Assembly (NCBI RefSeq): GCF_020379485.1
Contig: NW_026015657.1
Span: forward strand, 310,001-374,000
Reading direction: 5' to 3'
DNA: 64,000 bases
Source: Brassica napus
Taxonomy: Eukaryota > Streptophyta > Magnoliopsida > Brassicales > Brassicaceae
The position numbers were made by a program, and so were the translations under genes. Under the pieces are notes generated by a model. The model was not told where the DNA came from, did no database searches, and was given only the letters and a program-made list of their open reading frames with translations. Below, in pieces: positions 21,801-30,108 of the stretch. Position 1 is the stretch's first letter. The number at the start of each line of letters is the position of its first letter.

Positions 21801-23271
21801 CCTTGGTTACTCCTTGTCCGATCAACTTATTGCTCTCAATATCCTGAAATGTCACATTGTTAGGACTAAAGATAACATTGCATTGTAGATCATTGGTACA
21901 TCTTTTAACAGATAAGAGATTAGAAGTAAAATCCGGCATGTAAAATGCTTTAGAGTTCTTATCAAATAGCTTTAAGTCTCCTACACCTTTAATGGGAATT
22001 CTATCTCCATTTGCAATCATTACATGACCATGAGCAGGTTCTATGTTTTTGATCAAGCTATCATCACTAATCATGTGATGAGATGCACCAGAGTCAACAA
22101 TCAATGGTTTTATGCCTCTAGCAAGATGAGTTCTAGGTGATTCATTTCTCAGTTTTAATTTCTCAATGATATCTATCAACCTATTCTCATTCCTAGGCAT
22201 CATATGAGCAGTATAAGAGTAACCAAGAGTGTTTCCGAATGTACCAGACTCCTTAAGAGCTTTGATGAGGGCATCAATGTCAGATTTGCGGATCACTTCA
22301 TGCTCCAAACTCTTTGCGGCCGTGTAGTGAGTTGCCATAGCCTTGCCTGCGCTTTCACCCACTTGTGCACTTGAGCCTGCTCCTGATGGACCGGCTTCAC
22401 TTGCTTCAGTAGACAGGTTAGCTCTGGCTTCTCGATCCTTGTTGAACTTGGCCGGCTTGAGATGGGGATGAAGGATCCAGCACTGGCTCCTCTTGTGTCC
22501 TGGCTTCTTGCAGTGATCACAGTTGCCTCCAAACCTCCTCTCATCACCATACTTCCTCTCATCAGTCTTGTATGCTGCACGGTTAGCTTGCGCTCCTTCC
22601 TCAGCCTTGTTGGCTAGAGCTAAGTCTCCCTTGCTTCCGAAGAGACCAAGAGATCCTTCCTCCTTCTGGAGCTGCGCACACACTTCCTCCATGGATGGAA
22701 GACTTGGCATCCTCAACATGTGTTTGATCACATCATTGAACGGAGGATCCAAAGTCAACAGCAATCCAAACACCTGATCCTGCTCCCTCCTCTCCATGAG
22801 TAGCTCTTGATCAGCCGTGCTTGGCCTCAATGATTCAAGCTCAGACCACAAGGATCTATACTTGCCCAAATGCTTGGTGAACTCCTCTCCATCTTGTACC
22901 AGTGTGTTGATAGCTTTCTTGATCTCATACACACGGTTCAGATTGGTAACGTTCCCAAAAGTCTTTTGGAGTACCTCCCACAGGTGTTTTGGAGTCTCAC
23001 AGTAGCTGTAGGCTTCCAAGAGATGTTCTTCAAGAGATCCTTGCAGCACAGATAGCACCATCAAGTCATCTTGAATCCACTTCTTTCCATCAGCAACCGC
23101 GAGCTCTCTTCCACCTTCTTCCTCACTGGCCACTGGTGCTGGAGCTTCATCTGTGATGTGACCCCATAACCCTAGCCTCCCAATGGCTGTCTTCACAAGC
23201 CTAGACCACAACAGGTAGTTTCCCCCACCCTTGAGAGAAATCGGAACCGTAATCACCTTGTTTCCTCCCAT
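18820..23271 (-). CDS. Element D Gag-Pol polyprotein (copia), intact
   Basis: The 1483-residue single frame starts 92 nt after the primer site at MGGNKVITVP. Domains in order: gag about 15-200; zinc knuckle CDHCKKPGHKRSQC at 251-264 (RNA packaging); protease DSGA at 393-396; integrase zinc motif H518/H523/C543/C546; integrase core D573, D635, E671 (35 residues between the last two, DD35E); acidic linker about 820-910; reverse transcriptase D1077 and YVDD 1162-1165; RNase H D1330, an E near 1371-1373 and D1407. It ends in QLADVFTK and a short tail. No stop or frameshift is present, all catalytic motifs are intact, and length is normal for plant copia. It is cleaved by its own protease to make particles, copy RNA to DNA and integrate. 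It could supply proteins in trans to C. Confidence 0.96.
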   Translation of the reverse strand: MGGNKVITVPISLKGGGNYLLWSRLVKTAIGRLGLWGHITDEAPAPVASEEEGGRELAVADGKKWIQDDLMVLSVLQGSLEEHLLEAYSYCETPKHLWEVLQKTFGNVTNLNRVYEIKKAINTLVQDGEEFTKHLGKYRSLWSELESLRPSTADQELLMERREQDQVFGLLLTLDPPFNDVIKHMLRMPSLPSMEEVCAQLQKEEGSLGLFGSKGDLALANKAEEGAQANRAAYKTDERKYGDERRFGGNCDHCKKPGHKRSQCWILHPHLKPAKFNKDREARANLSTEASEAGPSGAGSSAQVGESAGKAMATHYTAAKSLEHEVIRKSDIDALIKALKESGTFGNTLGYSYTAHMMPRNENRLIDIIEKLKLRNESPRTHLARGIKPLIVDSGASHHMISDDSLIKNIEPAHGHVMIANGDRIPIKGVGDLKLFDKNSKAFYMPDFTSNLLSVKRCTNDLQCNVIFSPNNVTFQDIESNKLIGQGVTKGDLYVLEDINPISSCLLSSVLSKGALWHSRLGHPHVRALSLMFPGVMFKNNDCEACILGKHCKTVFKRSTTIYDKCFDLVHSDVWTAPCLSRDNYKYFVTFIDEKSKYTWITLIKTKDRVLDAFKNFQSYVSNQYNAKIKIFRSDNGGEYTGNAFKSHLAQHGILHQTSCPYTPQQNGVAERKNRHLMEVARSMMFHTSVPKRFWSDAVISACYLINRIPTKILEDQAPYEVLNRSKPVLDHLRVFGCVCFVLVPGELRNKLEAKSTRAMFIGYSTSQKGYKCYDSEARRVLVSRDVKFLEDKSFYGDRKWEDLEDLSQPSDRATSLRRVLEGLGINMSQDQQPSKENEAEEPSHHDHEGGNEAEPEDHEDQDSDSHGQGVIQREEESIQEDHVEPIEPNEVEREAVQPTVVQPTVVEVEQAPLRRSTRLKRDASNWVNTRVYYNAQAVKHPSQAVCSFASYPKEHCAFITSLDESSVPRSYEEAMLHEDWKESVGDEANAMIKNDTWFESELPRGKKAVTSKWIFTIKYLPDGTIERKKTRLVARGYTQTYGEDYIDTFAPVAKLHTIRIVLSLAVNLEWELWQMDVKNAFLQGELEDEVYMYPPPGLEHLVKPGNVLRLKKAIYGLKQSPRAWYNKLSTTLNGRGFKKSELDHTLFTLTTPSGIICLLVYVDDIIITGSDKAGIKATKEFLKSVFEIKDLGEMKYFLGIELCRSKEGLFISQRKYTLDLLKDAGIQGDKTAKMPLEDGYKIPREGEIEDSKAFHDPKLYRKLVGKLIYLTITRPDICFAVNQVSQHMQVPKDHHWRMVERLLLYLNGTSSLGVWMGCNKSTEVVGYCDADWAGDRADRRSTTGYCTFIGGNLVTWKSKKQKVVSCSSAEAEYRAMLKLTNELVWIKGILKHLEIEQATPMTMHCDNQAAIHIATNSVFHERTKHIEVDCHKVRQMIVLGVILPCYTRSEDQLADVFTKAARQKTMESIHIRLGLLDLTPSG
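19528..19536 (-). other. Candidate central polypurine tract in D pol
   Basis: Minus-strand GAGGGGGAG, in frame as E-G-E of PREGEIE, 850 nt from the 3' polypurine tract at 18678. Confidence 0.5.
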
Positions 23272-23362
23272 CTTGATTTGCTTGGACTTGGTTTAGAATC
23301 TCACAAGAAAGAACTTTTATCTGAAGCTGAAGAACACACGATCTCAATACCACAGCCAACCT

Positions 23363-23375
23363 GGCTCTGATACCA
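23363..23375 (-). other. Element D primer binding site (tRNA-iMet)
   Basis: Minus-strand TGGTATCAGAGCC abuts the end of the 5' LTR at 23376. Confidence 0.93.
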
Positions 23376-23939
23376 TATGACTTTAGAGAATATGAAAGGT
23401 ATTGAGAAGTCTAAGAGAGATTTAAGAGAGATTAGAGTGTTTAAGAGAAAGTGTATGAGATTATCATGATGAACTAGAGAGAGAGAGACTCATAAACTCG
23501 TATGTCTCATTAATCAAGCAGATTACAAGTTATATAGTAAGGGAGAGAGACACTAGGTTAAACATTAGGGAAAGCATAAGCATGTGGAGTCAAAGGGGAA
23601 GAGGAGCGTCCATTTGAAAGGATCCAATGGGAGAGCTTACACGCTTTGGTATCTTGGCATCTAAGACCAAGATGCTGTTTGCTTTACAGCCTGGAACAGC
23701 TAGAGACGCGCTGGTCTTCTTCCCTTAACGGACTGATCAGGATAAGGCTGTAACAAGGTTAATCTCTCACGGTAACTCCACTTGGGTAACTTTAGGATGA
23801 TCCCCTTTCCCTAAGTGTACGGCCTCACTTGTACGGCCTTGGCTTGTACGGACATCCCTCATGTACTGATTCCTTATTCAGAATCCTCTCATCCCTTCAT
23901 GCCTTCACCTTGATGTCTCTTCTCTCCTTTTATTTAACA
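23376..23939 (-). repeat. Element D 5' LTR (564 bp)
   Basis: It reads the same as 18114-18677. On the minus strand it has a TATA-like CTATATAA (23530-23537). U3 has GTACGG sites at 23817, 23831 and 23846, about 14-15 bp apart. Confidence 0.95.
23817..23851 (-). promoter_or_regulatory. CCGTAC cluster in D 5' LTR
   Basis: Three CCGTAC sites (minus strand) in U3, matching the SBP/SPL core. Factor binding is inferred. Confidence 0.45.
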
Positions 23940-23944
23940 ATAAG
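23940..23944. other. Right target-site duplication of D (ATAAG)
   Basis: Matches 18109-18113. The B reading frame resumes directly after it. Confidence 0.95.
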
Positions 23945-26900
23945 ATTCCTATTAGAGGAATAGGAACTCTTAAACTGTTTGATAAGGAAACTAAAGCTTT
24001 TTATATGCCTGAATTTACATCAAACTTGTTATCTGTTAAGAAGTGTGCTACTGATTTGCAATGCAATGTTATATTCAGTCCTAATGATGTGAAGTTTCAG
24101 GATATTAAAAGCAGCAAGATGATTGGAAAGGGAGTGACTAAAGGAGAGCTATATTTACTTGAAGATCTCACTCCTGTTTCTAGATATAGCTGCTCGTTTA
24201 CTTCTGTTTCTGGTTCTAGTTTAAGTAAAAATGCATTGTGGCATGCTAGATTAGGACACCCTCATAATAAGGCTTTAAAACTGATGTTGCCAGGTATTTC
24301 CTTTGAGAATAATGATTGTGAAGCTTGCATTTTAGGCAAGCATTGTAGAACTGTCTTTACCAAGTCTACTACTGTTTATGAAAAGTGTTTTGATCTTATT
24401 CATTCTGATATTTGGACTGCACCTTGCCTATCTAGAGAAAACCATAAGTATTATGTAACTTTCATTGATGAAAAATCCAAATACACCTGGTTAACCTTAA
24501 TTCCAACCAAAGATAGGGTACTTGATGCATTTAAAAACTTTCAATCCTATGTGACTAACCATTACAATGACAAGATAAAGATTTTCAGGTCAGATAATGG
24601 AGGAGAGTACACGGGACAAGCATTCAAACTACACCTATCTCAGCATGGAATCCTTCATCAGACAAGCTGTCCCTATACCCCACAACAGAATGGTGTGGCT
24701 GAGAGGAAGAACAGGCATTTGATGGAAGTAGCCAGGTCCATGATGTTTCAATCCAACGTGCCTAAGAAGTTTTGGAGTGATGCAGTTGCTACGGCTTGTT
24801 ATCTCATCAACAGGACACCAACTCTGATTCTTCAAGGACAATCACCATTTGAGGTACTGAACCAGTACAAGCCCTCTCTAGAGCATATGAAGATCTTTGG
24901 ATGTTTGTGTTTTGTGATGGTGCCTGGAGAGATTAGAAACAAGCTCGAGGCTAAGAGTTCAAAGGCAATGTTTATTGGATATTCATCAAGTCAGAAAGGA
25001 TACAAGTGCTATGATCTTCACACAAGGAGAGTGTTAGTATCTAGAGAAGTGAAGTTTGTTGAAGAAAAATGATACTATGAGGAGCAGATTCAAGAGGATT
25101 TGAAAGATCTCACTTCTGATAGAGCTGAAACCTTGAGGATTATCCTAGAGGGTCTTGGAATCAACATGAATCAAGGTGGTAGAGGCACTACTTCAGTACC
25201 GGATCATCAAACTTCCAATCTTGATCATGAGGGGGGAAATGAAACAAGACCTCAAAACCGTGAAGAGACAAGTAGAGAAGAGAGTTCTGGTTCTCATGAT
25301 CAAGCTGTGGAATCAAATGATCAACAAGAAGAAGCTGAAGAGAGTCAGCTAAGGGAAGAAGGAGCTGAAGCAAGTCAGCTAGGAGAAGAAAGATCTGAAT
25401 CAAGTGTGCTGCCACAAGAAGAAGAACAAGAGATGGCGCAAGAAGGGCCAGTGTTGAGAAGAAGTACAAGGCTGAGAAAGGATCCTTCTAGTTGGGTAAA
25501 CACAAGAGTGTACTACAATGCCCAAGCTGTGAAGCATCCTACTCAGGCCGTGTGTTCTTTTGCTCAATATCCAGAAGCACATTGTGCATTCATGGTAAAC
25601 TTAGATGAGAATCACATTCCAAGAAGCTATGAAGAGGCAATGGAGGATAAGGAATGGAAGGAATCAGTTGGAGCTGAGGCAGGAACTATGATAAAGAATG
25701 ATACATGGTATGAGAGTGAACTACCAAAAGGGAAGAAGGCAGTATCTAGTAGATGGATCTTCACAATCAAATACAAGGCTGATGGGCAGATTGAGAGGAA
25801 GAAGACTAGATTAGTAGCAAGAGGGTTCACTCAAACATATGGAGAGGATTACATTGAGACATTTGCACCAGTAGCCAAGTTACACACCATTAGGATAGTT
25901 CTAAGCTTGGCGGTTAACCTTGGATGGGGATTGTGGCAAATGGATGTGAAGAATGCATTCTTACAAGGAGAACTTGAGGATGAAGTCTACATGTATCCTC
26001 CACCAGGTCTTGAACATCTAGTGAAAAGAGAGAATGTACTGAGGCTAAAGAAGGCTATCTATGGGTTGAAGCAATCACCAAGAGCTTGGTACAACAAGTT
26101 GATCACAACTCTGAACGGCCGAGGCTTTAAGAAGTCAGAACCGGACCATACTCTCTTTACCCTCACTACTCCCTCAGGTATGGTTGCTCTCCTTGTGTAT
26201 GTGGATGATATCATTATAACAGGGAGTGATAAGGAAGGTATCAAAGCAACCAAGGAGTTTCTAAAGTCTATGTTTGAAATAAAAGACTTGGGAGAAATGA
26301 AATACTTTCTTGAAATTGAGATTTGTAGATCCAAGGAAGGATTGTTCATGTCCCAAAGGAAGTATACACTTGATCTTTTGAAAGGTGCAGGTGCTTATGG
26401 AGGCAAGACAGCAAGGATGCCAATGGAGGATGGCTACAAAGTACCAAGAGAGGGGGAGATTGAAGACAGCAAGCCATTTCATGATCCTAAACTCTATAGA
26501 AAACTTGTTGGCAAATTGATTTATCTTACCATCACAAGGCCTGATATATGCTTTGCTGTGAATCAGGTGAGTCAACATATGCATCTTCCCAAGGAACATC
26601 ATTGGCGTATGGTGGAGAGGCTGCTGATGTATCTAAATGGCTCGCCGGATCAAGGAGTTTGGATGGGATGCAATGGAAGCACAGAAGTGGTGGGCTATTG
26701 TGATGCTGATTGGGCAGGAGATAGAGCTGACAGGAGATCAACTACCGGCTATTGCACATTCATTGGAGGCAACTTGGTGACTTGGAAGAGCAAGAAGCAG
26801 AAGGTGGTGTCATGTTAAAGTGCTGAAGCTGAGTATAGAGCCATGCTGAAGTTGACAAACGAGTTGGTGTTGATCAAAGGCATCTTGAAGCACTTGGAGA

Positions 26901-27169
26901 TTGATCAACCCACTCCAATGACAATGCATTGTGACAATCAAGCTGCCATTCACATTGCATCCAACTCGGTGTTCCATGAGAGAACCAAGCACATTGGGGT
27001 TGATTGCCACAAAGTAAGACAGATGATTGTGCTTGGAGTGATCTTGCCTTGCTACACGAGAAGTGAAGATCAGTTGGCTGATGTGTTCACCAAGGCTGCG
27101 AGACAAAAGACTATGGACTCCATTCACATCAGATTGGGACTCATAGATCTTGGGAAGAGAAGGAGCTGA
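23945..27169 (+). pseudogene. Element B Pol (protease remainder to RNase H), two nonsense codons
   Basis: The continuation of the B polyprotein after D. It contains the pre-integrase zinc motif (WHARLGHPH ... CEACILGKHC), integrase core (HSDIW, RSDNGGEY, ERKNRH), a Glu/Gln-rich linker, reverse transcriptase (WQMDVKNAFLQGELEDEVYM, YVDD) and RNase H (YCDADWAGD, HCDNQAA, QLADVFTK). TGA at 25070-25072 falls after FVEEK, where the sister elements have an extra codon before a tyrosine. TAA at 26816-26818 replaces the second Ser of SCSSAEAEY. Substitutions at otherwise constant positions (YFLEIEIC for YFLGIEIC; NELVLIK for NELVWIK) also suggest relaxed constraint. It ends IDLGKRRS, shared with E. 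Confidence 0.94.
26450..26458 (+). other. Candidate central polypurine tract in B pol
   Basis: GAGGGGGAG in frame as E-G-E of PREGEIE, 851 nt upstream of the 3' tract at 27301. Confidence 0.5.
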
Positions 27170-27201
27170 TCCCCTCAGCTGTGAGGTCTTTACTCTTTTT
27201 C

Positions 27202-27242
27202 CCTCATTAAGGTTTTGTCCCAACGGGTTTTCCTTAGTGAGG
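27202..27242 (+). other. Element B 3' UTR stem-loop
   Basis: Arms CCTCATTAAGG (27202-27212) and CCTTAGTGAGG (27232-27242) pair at all eleven positions with one G-U. A CCC/GGG apex with AAC loop lies within. Position 7 is T-A where E and C have C-G. Confidence 0.65.
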
Positions 27243-27272
27243 TTTTTAATGAGGAAGATCTCATGGCTGTCC

Positions 27273-27300
27273 AAGCTTAGACTTTCACAAAGCTAAGCTT
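27273..27300 (+). other. Element B PPT-proximal hairpin
   Basis: AAGCTTAG and CTAAGCTT form an 8-bp stem; the loop can pair further as CTTT/AAAG. The 3' arm abuts the polypurine tract. Confidence 0.65.
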
Positions 27301-27309
27301 GAGGGGGAG
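27301..27309 (+). other. Element B polypurine tract
   Basis: GAGGGGGAG directly before the 3' LTR start TGTTAAG. Confidence 0.9.
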
Positions 27310-27757
27310 TGTTAAGATGAGGAGAGTTAAGTGAAGAAGGAAGATGAGGCTTGAGTAGAATGAGGATAAGGAAGGCTAGGAAGGTTTGGGAGCTTTGGGA
27401 TCAACCAGTCCGTACAAGGCTGTACAAGGCCGTACATGACCGTACCATCTGTACAAGATGGGATCAACCAAAGCTCAACCAAACCTTACCTGAAGTTACC
27501 CGAGTTACTTAAGTAAAGAGGAGAAGTTACCTTAGCCTTTGTGGGATGGATCAGACCGTGGGAAAGGATAAGGAAGAGTCTTGGACAGGCTGTCACAGCT
27601 GGAAAGTGAAAGCAAAAGGCATCAGCCAGCTAGAGATGCCTCACACGGATTGCTTCTCTCATTGGATGGTTTTGAATTAGGCATTGACTCCACATGCTTA
27701 GCTTATCCTCTTGTTTACAAAAACCCTAAGCTCTCTCTTCATATAGATATGTAAACT
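27310..27757 (+). repeat. Element B 3' LTR, truncated
   Basis: Matches the first 438 or so bases of the 5' LTR, with a 10-bp insertion (an extra TGTAC unit) in the CCGTAC cluster, and stops after ATATGTAAACT. About 164 bp of the LTR end is missing. Satellite resumes at the monomer phase expected for the target duplication. Confidence 0.9.
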
Positions 27758-27898
27758 TTTATGTATCCAAATCAAGCTTCTTACAAAGAGATTCATCCTG
27801 GTTTGATTGGAACGACGAAGAAGTTGTGCTATTCCCAAACTGGGAAACTGGAATCACCTTATTTGAAAGTAGGATAACTTCTTCATCCCAACTCCTAT
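27758..27898. repeat. Satellite array 2: single partial 176-bp monomer
   Basis: 141 bp of satellite between B and C, ending CCTAT, which is the left target duplication of C (27894-27898). It has several private substitutions (for example TTATTTGAAAGTAGG). Confidence 0.95.
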
Positions 27899-28878
27899 TG
27901 TTAACTTGAAGAGAAGAAGTGGAGAAGCAAAAGTGATGAGTTGAGTTGGTGCTTGTGCAAAGACATGGCAAGATCTTCAGAGGTTGTATGTTAAGGCTTT
28001 GGGAGAGTCTTAAGGCTTCAGAAGTGGTCTGATGAGTGTGCAAAGATAGGGTTAAGTCCAGGAGGGACTTAGACACCATTTAGAGAAGATTTGGGTCAGA
28101 CAGTAACTCCAAAGTTACCACAGTAACTTTGGAGAGTTTCCACAGTAAGATTGGAGAAGTTTGGGCAAGTTGGTGTAAAAGTAAATAGTGAATCACTAGT
28201 CACTATTCAGGTTGACTATTCACTATTTGGGTCACTATTCAGGATGTGAAGAGTGTGCATAGTATATGGATAAGGCACCAAGGTTTGAATCTAGTCAAAG
28301 GGAATCAAGAAGATGCTGTGTGGAGCTGATTGGTTACTTTGGGGCATGGACAGGCTGGCTGTTGCTGTAAAGAGGAAGGCAGCCACGACCATGCACCTAG
28401 ACTGATCTATGGACAGATACAAAGGAGCCTAAGAAGAACCAATCAAAGCACAGCCTTGTTTGAATTAAAGTGAGCCAGCTTAGCTTATCCAATCAGCACA
28501 CTTCACTCAGATTACAACAAGACCAACTCATCCTCACCATCCATTCCCCTTAAGTTATTTCTATCCATTAGATATAGGTTTATGAGTTGCAATGATGTAA
28601 AGCCTATATAAGGATGTGTCTTGGACGTTTTGTAACTCTTAAGAGAGTATGGGGGATTTCCCCAACTCCTTCATAAATATAAAAGTGTGTTCTTGATCAG
28701 ATTCCCTTAATCTACCCCTTTCTTAGTCTCTAATCTCTTAATCTCTCTAAGTCTCTTTGTTTCTGATTCAAGTTCATACTAGTTTCATCAGACCTCTTAT
28801 TCAACTAGTTCAAGACCTTATTCTCTGCCTCTAATGGCTTCTCATACACATACACAGCCAGAGCTCTCAAATCTCATA
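27899..28878 (+). repeat. Element C 5' LTR (980 bp)
   Basis: Runs TGTTAACTTG to AAATCTCATA. It holds a 12-bp-arm palindrome (CTCCAAAGTTAC 28109-28120 with its complement 28125-28136), a cluster of CACTATTC/GAATAGTG units at about 28180-28240, and a TATA-like TATATAAG at 28605-28612. There is no CCGTAC cluster. Confidence 0.95.
28605..28612 (+). promoter_or_regulatory. TATA-like box of C 5' LTR
   Basis: TATATAAG about 270 nt before the LTR end; the likely core promoter. Confidence 0.6.
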
Positions 28879-28891
28879 TGGTATCAGAGCC
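28879..28891 (+). other. Element C primer binding site (tRNA-iMet)
   Basis: TGGTATCAGAGCC directly follows the LTR. Confidence 0.93.
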
Positions 28892-28948
28892 AGGTTCATC
28901 AGAACCTGAGCTGTAGCTTCCGCATTCAAGTCACAAGTCTGTCTCACC

Positions 28949-29125
28949 ATGAAGCCAAACCATGAAGATCTGTCCAGCCAGCTCTCTCTCTTCAAGAAGA
29001 ATATGTCTGAAGCTATTATGGAGGTTTATCATGGCGGTTCCTTCCTGTTCCAGTCTATACAAGGCGTGCCTTTCCTTCTGTCCAAGAGGAGATACTTCAA
29101 GAAGAGTGATTTCCCTTGTTACTGA
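28949..29125 (+). CDS. Short ORF of 58 codons in the gag position of C, unknown
   Basis: The first ATG after the primer site opens a frame starting MKPNHEDLSSQLSLFKKNM and ending KKSDFPCY. I do not recognise it, and it has no gag motif or zinc knuckle. Its place after the leader is where gag would start, so it may be a gag remnant, a captured exon or chance. Support is weak because there is only one copy and no comparison. Confidence 0.25.
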   Translation: MKPNHEDLSSQLSLFKKNMSEAIMEVYHGGSFLFQSIQGVPFLLSKRRYFKKSDFPCY

Positions 29126-29270
29126 AGCTGGCGAGTTAAAGAGATGGTGAAAGGAGGAACCTTTGGAGGTGAAAGTTCAAGTAGCGGTCATGAACACCAG
29201 GAGGGGCTGTTGGGTGACGATTCAACATCTCCAGTCCATCAAAAGAGCATGACCGGTTGCAAAGGAGGCT

Positions 29271-29294
29271 CAAGGAACTAGCGCTAGTTCCTTG
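29271..29294. repeat. 24-bp perfect palindrome in C
   Basis: The left half CAAGGAACTAGC (29271-29282) is followed at once by its exact reverse complement. Perfect palindromes of this length are rare by chance. It lies about 380 nt after the primer site, where retroelement packaging or dimerisation signals can occur; a role is inferred. Confidence 0.8.
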
Positions 29295-29297
29295 TTT

Positions 29298-29926
29298 GTA
29301 AGCTAATCCTATCTCTCTTAAAAATGAACTTGTGACTGTGCCTGGTTATTGTGATGTGTATTGATTGAAAAACCTGAGGATAATGTGTGATTGATAAATA
29401 TAATTAGTTGAATCTATCCCAGGATGCTTTAAAGGCTTGTTTAGTGTTTAAAGAGTAAAATGCTTGCTCCTGTTAAGTAATGAGTTTGCTAAATGTGAAA
29501 TGATATTGTTTGAAGCTCATGAACTGAAAACAGATTGAAAGTAATGCATTGTCTGATGTTAAGTGATGATAGTAATGCTTAGCCTAAGTTATAAATGAAT
29601 GTGTGATGAATTGTATTGTTGCATTCATGAATTAAAACTGATTAAGGTTAGTGCATACTGTCAAATGGCTGTCTTACATTGAAGCATTAGATTCATGTCT
29701 AAATGCTGAGTAGAGAAGCTTTAAAAATTGCCTAAGTAGCTTGTATTGAATCTGTTAGGATCATGCTAGTGCTTAGAGAGTTTGCTTGCAAAGATTAGAA
29801 CTTGAAAATGTCTAGTTTAATCTGTTGTATTGCTTAAAGACATTGGTGTTCAAACTTGATGATGCATCAAGGGTTGACCCAATGCACTTGTGTCTTATCT
29901 TTGCTGGAGTTTGAGTGATGTTTCAG
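29298..29926 (+). other. Intron-like AT-rich segment in C
   Basis: 629 bp beginning GTAAGC and ending TTTCAG, AT-rich and T-rich, without long frames, between less AT-rich flanks. This looks like a plant intron inside a captured gene fragment. No branch site was tested and no homology is known. Confidence 0.3.
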
Positions 29927-30108
29927 GTTCACAAGAGGTGTTCTTGGTTCACCATCCATCCGAGTTGAAAGAGGAAGACTTTGCCCAATGTGTGGAGCAA
30001 TGGAGAGTTGAGAAAGAAGTGGTGATGCGCCACTGGTGTGAAGTCTCACTGAAGCTCACTTGCAAGCTTGGACCTATACTCAATCCAAGCTTGAGGAGGG
30101 GAGTTTAG
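29927..30108 (+). other. Exon-like open segment in C
   Basis: Directly after the intron-like acceptor a frame stays open for about 60 codons, including VFLVHHPSELKEEDFAQC and QWRVEKEVVMRHWCE, to TAG at 30106-30108. The composition is protein-like, but I do not recognise a family. It could be a captured host exon. The stop overlaps the first hairpin/PPT module. Confidence 0.3.
30064..30103 (+). other. Hairpin/polypurine module 1 inside C
   Basis: AAGCTTGG (30064-30071) pairs with CCAAGCTT (30085-30092), followed at once by GAGGAGGGGAG. It resembles the 3' end signal of the family. Confidence 0.5.

Larger units (their letters stand above)
18114..23939 (-). mobile_element. Element D: complete Ty1/copia retrotransposon nested in B
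   Basis: 5826 bp with both 564-bp LTRs (18114-18677 and 23376-23939), perfect 5-bp target duplications, primer site, a single uninterrupted polyprotein and polypurine tract. I find no difference between its LTRs. This is the youngest element in the window and may be competent to move. It lies antisense to its host B. Confidence 0.96.
15931..27757 (+). mobile_element. Element B: Ty1/copia retrotransposon, split by nested element D
   Basis: 5' LTR 15931-16531, primer site, gag-protease 16779-18113, then element D with its target duplication ATAAG, then the rest of pol 23945-27169, polypurine tract and a truncated 3' LTR. Left-flank satellite stops after CTTTA, and right-flank satellite resumes at the same monomer phase. 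The LTRs differ at about 5 bases plus a 10-bp indel over some 440 bp, making B the oldest of the elements with two LTRs here. Two in-frame stops show it is dead. Confidence 0.93.

Noticed and set aside
24005..25072. Separate integrase gene with its own start in B
   Set aside because: The ATG is an internal Met of the polyprotein, and the end is a nonsense mutation, not a gene boundary.
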